A DNA stretch of 64,000 nucleotides from assembly GCA_002007465.1 (NCBI GenBank), contig LNAC01000065.1, positions 1,350,570-1,414,569 on the forward strand, in the 5' to 3' direction. The DNA is from Ailurus styani. Taxonomy: Eukaryota; Chordata; Mammalia; Carnivora; Ailuridae. The translations under genes were made by a program, and so were the position numbers. Positions 22,915 to 32,600 of this stretch are shown one piece after another. The notes under the pieces are model-generated. The model was not told the DNA's origin, did not search any database, and saw only the letters and a program-made list of their open reading frames with translations. Position 1 is the first letter of the stretch, and every line of letters starts with the position of its first letter.

Positions 22915-23080
22915 AGACCAAATATTATATATTTTTAAAGTTTTCTGTTTAAAAAAATCCAGTGTAGTTAACATGGAGTGTTATATTAGCTTCAAGTGTA
23001 CATTACTCAGTGCTCATCATGGTAAGTATACTCTTTAATCCCCAACACCTATTTTACCCATCCCCCACACACACCTAAGA
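22915..23080 (-). mobile_element. L1 3'-end fragment, antisense
   Basis: GTTAACATGGAGTGTTATAT, TAGCTTCAAGTGTACATTAC and GCTCATCATGGTAAGTATAC are the reversed 3' UTR of an L1M-type element. Confidence 0.6.
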
Positions 23081-25290
23081 GACCAATTTTCCTCACTGGT
23101 CCCATTTCTCTTATTGCTCAGGAAATTCGGAAGGTTTGGGAGCCAGGAATCCTGGACAAAGACCAAATATATATGATAAATCTGAATAATATAAATATAT
23201 ATTTCCTAGAAATCACAATATTGCTGGTCTTTATAGGAAAGTCAATGAGAAATATTGGTTTCAAGTGCTACAAGACCAACTCAAAGTGTGATCTAAGTAC
23301 ACACACACACAAAACTGTTGACCCATCATATAACTAAAAGTCTACGGGTGGTTCTAGCTACAGGTCCAGCTGTCTTCAGGGGTTCGAGTAACACTACCTA
23401 CCTTCTTCTCCTGGAAGTTCTGCTGGTGCTGACTTTATTCTCAGGCAGGTTCTTACCTCACAGTGACATTTTGGGCAGCACTGGTCATAAGTTTACATTG
23501 TAATGGTTTAATCTCAAGAAAGAGCCTTTCTCCTCATTTCACTGGATCATCATGAGTCACACGCATACCTGTTAACCAATCGCTGTGCCAGGGAGAATAA
23601 ATCCACTAATTGGCCAGATCTAGGTTGTGTGCCCATCTACCCCTGGAGGATAGGGGAGTGGAACCCCAAAGTAAACTCAAGATTCTGTTCCAGAAAGAAG
23701 CTAAAATGCAAGTTGGACAAACAAAACCAAGAGAGCTCCACTAAAGATGAAGAGTCAATGAAGTATTAGAGGTGATGAATGATAAGATCAGAATTTCACT
23801 TTCAGATGATTAATCTGGAAATAGATTGAAGGATGGATTTGGGGGTGGGGACGTCTGAAGGTATGAAGACCAGTTGGAAGACTACTACAATTATCCAGGT
23901 ATACATATGACAGTAGGAATGGAAAAGAAAGGACTAGAGTGAGGAGTTATTACAGAAATAAATTGTTATGGATCACTCACATCAAGAAGTTATAGGGAAA
24001 AGGTATTAGGTGAGAGGAAAGTTGCCCAGTTAATAAGAATGTGGGAGAATGCCCCTCTCAGAAGCTACGACCCAATTCATCGAATGGAGTTGTGAGATAT
24101 CCTACCCATTTACTATGATGTTCTTCCCCTCTCAGGTACACTCCCAGTCTTAAAAATTATAGTCACTCCTCAAATCTCTTCTGACACCTTCAGATCTATT
24201 TGGAAAAACAGCAGGAAATCTAGGATTACCAGTAAAAAGAAGAAGGTATGCTCTTGGATGTCTGTGTCTGTGAGTTGTAGCTACCAGGGGACTGTGTGTA
24301 TGGAGTCTGGACACTAAACTGGAGTAGATGCCCCCCTCAGCAGATTTTGCACTTGATAAAATCATGAGAATTTTGGTTCTGGGTAACAGCATCCCAAACC
24401 GTCAGTCCATTCTCATGGATGATTGTATCAAGGGATAAGTAGTAGGAAACAACATGATTCCCTCAAAGGTTAGTACAAACCTTGCCTCCTGTCTTCAACT
24501 TTCCCACTTCCCCCACCAAATCCTGGTCCTATCAGCTTATTGTAGATTTGAAATGGTGAATTTACTTAAACTATTTATGAAACATGTGGGATCCTATTAG
24601 GTGATAATGCTTTACATATGTTTACTCTCTAGTGTATGAAGTTAAACTTCCCTTTTTCTTTTTATAATTTATGATTTTTTGTTCATTACTTCACAGGCTA
24701 AAAACTGAATATGGATGCTATGTATCTTTATGGATGCTCTCTATTTCCAAGGCCAATCGGACATGTGTAAAAAGATCTTGCTTGTTCTATAATAGTAGTT
24801 TTCACTGGAGCCAAGCCCCTTTCAAATTCTAAAATTTGATGACTAATTTATGAAAGTTCAAAGTAGTGTTAATCCTATTATGCTTGTCATTTTCTAAAAT
24901 GTGCATTTCACAAGTTGGCCTTATTAAAAATAGGTAGGATTCTTCTCTGGTGCTTCTCACGTGCATGTGAAAACTATAATTTGAAGGAAGTCATGATCTT
25001 TATCTAAGAAAGAAAGAGTCTTCTTGCATAAGTATATCTACAGTTGGGAACCATAGGAATGTTTGGAAATAACCACTTTCTGAAAGACGACATTCCCCCA
25101 AATGGGGATCTTTCACAAATGAGAAAACTTCTAATCACTTTAACCAACCCCCGCCCATGAAGATGTCTGCTGCATGGGAAAGAAAAGAGATGTGGTTGAC
25201 ATCAATGTATGGATGATAAATTGGATTATCTGGAAGTTATATGCCATGACAATATGGTGCAGGGATGAAAAGTGTGAACTGGGGAAAGAA
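23081..25290. other. unassigned intergenic sequence
   Basis: No gene recognised. 23820-24010 resembles the same unnamed ancient repeat seen near 17.1-17.4 kb. 23296-23310 is a short CA run. Confidence 0.3.
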
Positions 25291-25299
25291 ATGGACTGG

Positions 25300-25525
25300 A
25301 ATTCTCTGTGGGATACTGCTGCTTTCCAGGTATGTGACACTGTCCAAGTCAGTTAACTTCACTGGGCCTCAGTTCTCCCTGAGAAGATACAGATAAGAAT
25401 AGCACCTGTCTCATTTGGTGAGCACTAAATGAGATGACACATGTCAAGCATTTTTGGACAAGACTTGTTTCACAGTGCATGCTCAAATATAAATATTAGT
25501 GGCAGTTGTTATTGTTGATGTTAGA
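25300..25525 (+). mobile_element. MIR element
   Basis: GGTATGTGACACTGTCCAAG, TCAGTTAACTTCACTGGGCC, TCAGTTCTCCCTGAGAAG and GCACTAAATGAGATGACACA follow the sense MIR core in order. Confidence 0.75.
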
Positions 25526-25660
25526 ATTGAAAGATTCCAGTTATTTCACTTGGAAAAGCTACACAAGAAAAATAAAAAAGAAAAAAAGACTTAGGATCTT
25601 TCCATTTTGAAATAAAAAACAAAACAAAACAAAAACAACACATACCAAAAGCCAGTCTGT

Positions 25661-25776
25661 TGGGGTGCCTGGCTGGCACATTCAGTGGAGAATGTGATCC
25701 TTGATCTCAGGGTTCTGAGTTCAAGCCCCACGTTGCTTGGGTGTGGAGCCTACTCCAAGTAAAAAATAAAGAAATA
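25661..25776 (+). mobile_element. short, old-type CAN-SINE
   Basis: GGGTGCCTGGCTGGCACATT, GATCTCAGGGTTCTGAGTTC, TGGGTGTGGAGCCTACTCC and AAAAAATAAAG; short form without the CT-rich block, with a younger SINE joined to its A tail. Confidence 0.85.
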
Positions 25777-25966
25777 GGGGTGCCTGGGTGGCTCAGTGGG
25801 TTAAAGCCTCTGCCTCCGGCTCAGGTCATGATCTCAGGGTCCTGGGATGGAGCCCTTAATTGGGCTCCCTGCTCAGCAGGGAGCCTGCTTCCTCCTCTCT
25901 CTCTGCCTGCCTCTCTGCCTACTTGTAATCTCTCTCTCTCTCTCTGTCAAATGAATAAATTTAAAA
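25777..25966 (+). mobile_element. CAN-SINE, young, in the tail of the preceding copy
   Basis: GGGGTGCCTGGGTGGCTCAG head directly after GAAATA of the older SINE. Insertion into an A-rich tail is a common target choice for L1-mobilised SINEs. Confidence 0.94.
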
Positions 25967-26288
25967 AAAAATCTGCCTCTTTAGAAGTCTTTTGACGTGG
26001 TCTATCATAGTTAAAAATACATAACTTTTGACCTAGGCATTCGAGAAATTTATTTTACAAATATTCTCTCACACATGTGTAAGCAAATATTTATATTGAT
26101 GTTTAATGCAGCACTGTTTATTATACATTGGAAACAGCTTAATATCTCTCAGAGGATTCTCAGGGAAATAAATCACAGGGAATGTACGTGGTATAATACT
26201 GTGCAGCATCAAGAATGATGTGGATAAGGAAGGGCTTATGTGGGAAGCTGTCCTACTCATGCTATTAAACAAAAAGAGCAGGCTGGAG

Positions 26289-26394
26289 GGGCACCTGGCT
26301 GGCTCCGTCAGTGGAGTGTTCAACTCTTGGTCTCAGGGTCATGAGTTTGAGTCCCATCTTGGGTGTGGAGATTACTTTTAAAACTATATTTTAA
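26289..26394 (+). mobile_element. short, old-type CAN-SINE
   Basis: GGGGCACCTGGCTGGCTCCG, CTCAGGGTCATGAGTTTGAG, GGGTGTGGAGATTACTTTTA; flanked by similar GCAGGCTGGA and GCAGGCTAGA. Confidence 0.87.
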
Positions 26395-26448
26395 AAAAGC
26401 AGGCTAGAGAATAATATGTATAAAAAACTCATATGAAAAATGAATTGA

Positions 26449-26656
26449 GGGCGCCTGGGTGGCTCAGTGGGTTAAAGCCTCTGCTTTCGGCTCAGGTCAT
26501 GATCTCAGGGTCCTGGGATCGAGGCCCGCATCGGGCTCCCTGCTCAGCGGGGAGCCTGCTTCCCCCCCCTCTCTCTGCCTGCCTCTCTGCCTCCTTGTGA
26601 TCTCTCTCCCTCTGTGAAATAAATAAATAAAATCTTAAAAAAAAGAAAGAAAGAAA
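26449..26656 (+). mobile_element. CAN-SINE, young
   Basis: Perfect 14-bp duplication GAAAAATGAATTGA at 26435-26448 and 26657-26670. The tail carries a GAAA tandem. Confidence 0.97.
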
Positions 26657-26670
26657 GAAAAATGAATTGA

Positions 26671-27362
26671 TATAAAACAAGCCAGCAATCTCACTTCTGG
26701 GTATGTACCCAAAACAAGTGAAAGTAGGGTTATGAAGAGATATTTGTATACTCATGTTCACAGTGGCATTATTCAGAATAGTCAAAAGGTGCAAGCAACC
26801 CAAATGTCCATTGACAGATGAATGGATAAGTAAAATGTGGTCTGTCCATACAGTGCAATATTATTTGGCCTTAAAAATGAAGGAAATTCTGACACATGCT
26901 GCAACATGGATGAATCTCCAAGGCACTGTGCTAAAGTGAAATAAACCAGTCACAAAAAGACAAATACTGTATCATTCTACTTATATAAGGTACCTAAGCT
27001 AATCAAACTCAGAAACAAAGAATGCTGGTTGCTGGGGGAGAAGGGGAGATAGAAAGTTGTTTAATGAGTATAGGTTTGGTTTTGGAAGATAAAGAAGTTC
27101 TGGAAAGTGTTTGCATAACAATGTAAATGTCCTGGGGCATCTGGGTGTCTTAGTTGGTTAGGCATCTGACTCTTGATCTCAGCTCAGGTCTTGGTCTCAG
27201 GGTTGTGAGTTCAAGCCCCGTGTTAGGCTCCATAGTGGGTATGGAGCCCACTTTAAAACAAAATAAACTAAAACAACATACGTATACTTAATACTACTGA
27301 ATTCTACAATGAAAATAGTGGCAAACTTCATTATGTATATTTTATCTCAATTAAAAATTTTT
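26671..27362 (+). mobile_element. L1 3' end (ORF2 end plus 3' UTR), SINE-interrupted
   Basis: TCTGGGTATGTACCCAAAAC, CATGTTCACAGTGGCATTAT, CCCAAATGTCCATTGACAGA and TGGATGAATCTCCAAGGCAC are the C-terminal ORF2 coding region of an old L1. A further 3' UTR segment follows a SINE and ends TCAATTAAAAATTTTTA. Confidence 0.85.
27132..27275 (+). mobile_element. CAN-SINE, older copy within the L1
   Basis: GGGGCATCTGGGTGTCTTAG, GCATCTGACTCTTGATCTCA, GGTATGGAGCCCACTTTAAA; intermediate-length variant. Confidence 0.88.
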
Positions 27363-27466
27363 AGGGCACCTGACTGGCTGAGTCGGTAGAGAATGTGACT
27401 CTTGATCTCAGGGTTATAAGTTTGAGCCCCACGTTGGGTGTAGAGATTACTTAAAAGTAAGATCTT
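27363..27466 (+). mobile_element. short, old-type CAN-SINE
   Basis: GGGCACCTGACTGGCTGAGT, CTTGATCTCAGGGTTATAAG, GGGTGTAGAGATTACTTAAA. Confidence 0.88.
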
Positions 27467-29160
27467 TTTAAAAAAATTTTAATGAATTGTACTATGTGTC
27501 TGTATATATTTAGAAATTTCTGGAGAGTCTATTAACAACACTTGCTTTTTTTCCATTGTATACTCATTCTACTATTTTAACATTTTTATCATTTATGAGC
27601 TGTCAATTTTAAAAACTTAAATTGTTCAATAAACAGCAGTAGCAACACTTTTTCCTTGCTATTTGCCCCAGTGCCAAAGAGCGGAAGAAACACAGTAAGT
27701 ATCATGATTTCCTGGTAGTACATGAATATATGTTGGCAAAGAGCAAAGATGAGTAAATTTTCTCTAAGTGCAGAGAGCAATCCAGCTGGAGCAGGTGGGG
27801 GAAGTTCTGTCCAGTTTCAGAGATGTTAAAGTGTGACAAGAAAGAGGCATCTTCTAGGCTTTCATCCTTTAATCTGATGACTTCTCCTTTTCTCTTTCAA
27901 ACTGGCCAGTTCCCAACAACTTGATTGCATTTTCTCCTCTTCTGGTTCCGGCCTTCCTCCTTTGTTAGATATCTCTCATTTAGAGCCATCTCCAGTCAGA
28001 TGTGTGGTCGTTTAATATGAACAGAGCGTGTTCATCTGGGTTTGTTTAGAGGCATTTGTATCTGGCTCATAAAGTTAGTGTGCTGAGATTGACATGTGCC
28101 GCCAGTGCTGCTGCTCCGCTCTGCCTGACAGCTTGGACAGGTGTGTTCTCTTCACTCATATCCTGGTTTTGAGGGCCTCCCATGAGGAGCCTCTTCCGTG
28201 AGGCTTTTCCTCATGGCATCAATCCCCGGGGATATCTCTGTCCCCCACATCACTGAATATTCCACTCAGCAAGCAGCACACATAGCATCTAGCCAAACGT
28301 GACCCTGTGTCCAATTTCTGTTTCCACATATGTATGCATGCTTGTGCTCTGCCCAGGTGATTGAGTTTGGTTAGCCTCCCTCCAGACACCAGGACTGGCA
28401 TGCGGACACAAGCGGAGGCTGAGAGGCCCAGGAAGAAGAGACGGGAGGCTTGGAATCCCGAATCCGACACTGCAGGTGTCCACCACTAGGTGGTGGTGGT
28501 GGTAATCAGTCATCTCCTTAGGCATCCTGTGCCTCAACTTTCTTATCGTTTAAAATGAAGATGTCTGCTTTGCTTGAGAAAACAGAAGAACATGACCCCA
28601 GGCTAGCAATAGAAGAACCCAGGTTTCATCATTGTCACCCTCACGTAATAGCGGTGTTGCTCGTACGTATAAAAAGGAGGTTAAACTACATCAGAGGTTC
28701 TCAGAGCATGGGCCCAGAGTTCTTGGCATCCTCTCAGGAGACCAACAGGTCAAAACTATTTGCATGCCTATATTCAGAGCTAGTTCCCTCTTTTCACTCT
28801 TTAAGAGCGTACAGGGGAGTTTTCCAGAAGCTACATTATATGCGGCACCATCGCTGTAATAACTTGTAATGGTTTATTGCTGTTACTTTTAAATGAATAC
28901 ATTTAACTCTTTCCCTCAAATCTTTCTTGAAAAGCAAACATATGCATCTTACATAAAGGCTCTTGAAGGTGCTCTAGTTTTTAAGTTTAATGGGGTGCAA
29001 AGGTGGAGACCCACTCAACCAGTTTCTCAGAAGGCCTTCCGAGGCCAGCCGTTTCCTAGATACAGAGGACAGGGGATCTTGCGTAGACACGGTCCCTGCT
29101 CTGATAGTTTACGTGGGGGGGGGGCGGGGAACAGTTATAGTAACAAGACGATTTGAGAGT
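27467..29160. other. non-coding upstream flank of RNF7
   Basis: 28690-28870 carries a decayed hAT-like segment (AGAGGTTCTCAGAGCATGGG). 28489-28503 is a short GGT tandem. No upstream gene was recognised, so the RNF7 promoter has no visible divergent partner here. Confidence 0.35.
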
Positions 29161-29353
29161 GGTAAGTTTCCTGAAGGCACACAGCAGGACACCCGGTGCC
29201 TGCCCAGAGCGCTCTGGGGCGCGGGAGAGGAACACCGAGCAGCGAAGCGTTCACGCTTCACACCGGAATCGCCCCAAGAGCCCTCAGTCCTCCCGGCTGC
29301 CGCAGCGCGCGGAGGCGTGCAGGGTGGACTAGCGGCCGGGCGCTAGCGTCAGG

Positions 29354-29361
29354 TGACGTCA
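29354..29361 (+). promoter_or_regulatory. perfect CRE (TGACGTCA)
   Basis: Full palindromic cAMP-response/ATF element 168 bp upstream of the RNF7 start codon, inside the CpG island. Binding by CREB/ATF factors is inferred from the motif alone. Confidence 0.7.
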
Positions 29362-29375
29362 CTGGGCTGCGCCAG

Positions 29376-29380
29376 CCAAT
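29376..29380 (+). promoter_or_regulatory. CCAAT box (NF-Y type)
   Basis: AGCCAATCGG context matches the NF-Y consensus and lies 15 bp after the CRE. Close pairing of CRE and CCAAT is common in TATA-less promoters. Confidence 0.65.
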
Positions 29381-29521
29381 CGGAGCGGCCCCTGTCGTAG
29401 GCGCCGCGGCGGCCCGTGCCCTGCAGGCGGCGCTGTGGCCCGCCGGGCGGCCCCACGGAGCCGCCATAGCCGCCCTCCTCCCACGACTTAACGTCTCCGC
29501 TGCCGGCTCCGCGTCGCCGCC

Positions 29522-29696
29522 ATGGCAGACGTGGAAGACGGCGAGGAACCCTGCGCCCTGTCCTCTCACTCCGGGAGCGCAGGCTCCAAGTCGGGAGGCG
29601 ACAAAATGTTCTCTCTCAAAAAGTGGAACGCGGTGGCTATGTGGAGCTGGGACGTGGAGTGCGATACGTGCGCCATCTGCAGGGTCCAGGTGATGG
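29522..29696 (+). CDS. RNF7: RNF7 coding exon 1
   Basis: Encodes residues 1-58 plus the first base of codon 59. The start ATG sits in a strong Kozak context (GTCGCCGCCATGG). The exon covers the acidic tail, the cullin-binding strand and the first RING cysteines (CDTCAIC). It ends ATG G|GTAAGC, donor after codon position 1. Confidence 0.98.
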
Positions 29697-32600
29697 GTAA
29701 GCGCTGCACGCGAGGCCCGGGCCGCGCTTCGGCCTCCGCCGGCCGACTCTGGGCGTGGGCGTCGGGGGGAGAAGGCTCCGGGAGACTCGGGTCGGCAGGA
29801 GCGGGGACGGGGTGCCGGGGCTAACAGTGCTGCCGCCGGCCTGAGGGCTGCCCCCGCCGGCGGGGGCTCCGCGGGCGCCCGGCGCCGGGAGCTGGTCTTG
29901 CAGCGAGAGAAACGGGTAGTGAGCAGAGGAGTTAAGGTAATTTCAGGTGGTGATGGGTGTGGCCAAGGAAATAAAACTGGGTCATTTGATGGCAGCTAGG
30001 AGAAACCCCTTGGGTTTGCGTGGGCTCCGTCTCTAAAAGCACATCGCAAAGGGGTCAGAGTGAGGGCCCTAAATAAGGAGGGCACTTTAATGGTTGTGGT
30101 CACACTCCGAAGTGATGCCCTGGAGTCGTCCTCCGCAAAAACGACACCCTCGGTTTTGCTCCTGGGAGGCGAGGGGAAGAAAAGTGTAGCCATTGCATTT
30201 TTGGATGATCTCCTGCTGTTCCGCAGGCTTTTTAAATCTGCGTGCGTCAGGATGGGTCAGCTGGCACTCCCTTGTCTTGAAGGGGATACAGTGTGGTTCA
30301 GGAGTATTTAAGGTTCGCAGGAATTGGAGAATGTAAGCCCTTTATTCAGAAACATAAAACTTCATCTCCTGCTGGCCCCTCCCTATCGTAGGATGCCATT
30401 TCCTGAAGAAGATCTGCCCTGCTGTGTGTCAGGCCTTTGTGGAGAACCCTCTTGTACAAATAACGCCTTGACTTCTAGAATTCTGTGATATTTCAGATAA
30501 AGATACTGGACCAAGCGAAATCTTGCAGAGCAGCTTCATCCTGTTATATTTTACATGCTCTCTGTTTTAAGATCTCAGACCACCTTGAAAAAGAGATATT
30601 ATCAAAATGCAGGTTATATTTTTAAATAGAGCATTTAAAATACTGAGAGAGGATCTTAATGTTTCTTGGGGGTAGGTGGAAAAAACTGAGGTTCTGTAGT
30701 TTGAAGACTTTGTGTCTTGCTCTGAAAAATGAGAGAATTGGAGAAAATAAATAGAATTGCTGTCTCAAGGGATAAAATTTAAACCTACCAGAATCAGGAG
30801 ATTTTTCAGTTTACACTCTGTTTAGTACACTCTTTTGCTTTTTTATTCATAAGGGTTGTTTCAAAGAGGATTTACAAAATTGGGATTCAAGTATTTTATT
30901 TTTTTACTTTTGAAAGAACTTGATTTCAGACATCATCCACTTATTTTCGTATTAGGTCTTAAAAGTACCTAGTTTACTGGCCTGTAGTAAAGCCCTCTTA
31001 CCCCAGCCCTTATTCAGACTACAATCATAACTCCCAGTTTGTGTGCCATTGTTAACTTACCCAGGCAACGTTATCTTTTCTTCTTTTGCAAGACAAGCTT
31101 TGCTAAATATTTTATCCTCTAAATTTTCTTTAGTTTAAAAAGAAGAGTGTTCCTGAAAGTGTGTTTTATATTTCTCCCCAAAGAAAAGTTTTAGATTTGT
31201 AAGTAGAAATACAGAATTCAGAGTAATGGTTGTAATCTTGCAACAAATAAACTTTACTGGGATATTTAGAGTAAGTCAAAGTATGGGCTATAAATGATTC
31301 ACATCCATATTAACCTTCTAATTATAGCAAGTATTCTGCTACTGTGGATTAATTTTGCAGATTTACAATGGCTGTCCTTTGAGTTCAGAAAAGTATTCTG
31401 GGGCGCCTGGGTGGCTCAGTGGGTTAAAGCCTCTGCCTTCGGCTCAGGTCATGATCTCAGGGTCCTGGGATGGAGGCCCACATCGGGCTCTCTGCTCAGC
31501 GGGGAGCCTGCTTCCTCCTCTCTCTCTGCCTGCCTCTCTGCCTACTTGTGATCTGATCTCTCTCTGTGTGTCAAATAAATAAATAAAAAAAAATCTTAAA
31601 AAAAAAAAAAGTATTCTGGACTAGACCTCTGTATTTTGTTTATGAGGTCTTAAAATCCATTAAGTGGTCAGATGACAGCAGAAGGAAGTTTGTTTTTCAG
31701 ACTTCCCAAGCTTACCCTAGTAGCATCATTCTAAAAGGTGTTACTGTTATTGCACTTCTTAGAAATGTTCTGTTTTGGATCTTAGGAATATTATGAAAAG
31801 AATTTTTTTTCTTTTATCTAAAAATTTAGGAATTTTTAGATTTAGGTTGGGTTTTGATAATAAGTCTACAAGCTCAATCAAAATTGTAATTCAGAGATTT
31901 CTAGATTGTGCAAAAGAGCACACTTAGTTTTGTTTCCTTAATATTTTGAATTTATTTCATACACCTAAATGATTTATTATAACTTCTTGATCCAAGATTT
32001 GCCTGTCAGCCTGTTCTGCCTGTGGTTAACACTCTCTTCTTTGGTTTCCACTCTTCTCCTTCATTCTGAAAGGGGCAGATGGCACAGTGACCAAGTGGTA
32101 AGAAGAGGAAAATAGGTTTGCTAGTTCTGTTGAGTTCTAAAGAGCCAGAGTAACCCCTCATGGCTATTTATGTTAACTTGGACATTTGACATACCTTTTG
32201 GAGTCTTGTTTTCCTAATTTGTGAAAGAGGAAGTAGGGATCACAGACTGTAATTCTGTGATTATACAGAACCAGAGCCATGTCTTCACCCTTGTATCATG
32301 ATCCTTATGCTATTTAGTTGTTTGCCTGCCTACCTCCCCATTTCCTGGTGAGACCAGGGACCCAGACTCGGTCATTTTGGTGTCCCCAGTGCAGAACTCC
32401 TTATACAGAGTAGATACTCAGTAATTGTGGGATTGAAGAAAGCCTCAGGAGGCAGTGGTTGTTTTTAATCCACATGGAAGAGGCCAGGGTGGTGTGTTTT
32501 TTTAGAGTAAGAGCATGCAGAGAGGAGCAAACAAACGCATGAGCATAATCCAGTGTAAGAAGAGGAGCAGGCCTCAACTCCGTGTATCTATTTTTACAAA

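Larger units (their letters stand above)
29195..29915. promoter_or_regulatory. CpG island and RNF7 promoter
   Basis: CpG- and GC-rich block, sharply distinct from the AT-rich surroundings, covering the 5' flank, 5' UTR, first coding exon and start of intron 1. It contains a CRE and a CCAAT box 140-170 bp before the start codon and no obvious TATA box. This fits a broadly expressed housekeeping-type promoter. Confidence 0.85.

Noticed and set aside
24697..24834. Exon-like frame after a TTCATTACTTCACAG acceptor
   Set aside because: Its open frame needs a preceding exon ending in phase 2, whereas LRR exon B ends in phase 1; read in that phase it stops at once. No domain is visible.
1..29000. 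RASA2 3' exons, expected upstream of RNF7 by human synteny
   Set aside because: No frame resembled RASA2; it probably lies further upstream.
29258..29569. 103-codon antisense frame in the CpG island
   Set aside because: The same GC-rich, stop-poor artefact, overlapping the RNF7 promoter and exon 1.
29196..29693. 165-codon forward open frame across the CpG island and RNF7 exon 1
   Set aside because: It is in a different frame from RNF7. GC-rich DNA has few stop codons, and the composition is Ala/Arg/Gly-rich with no domain.
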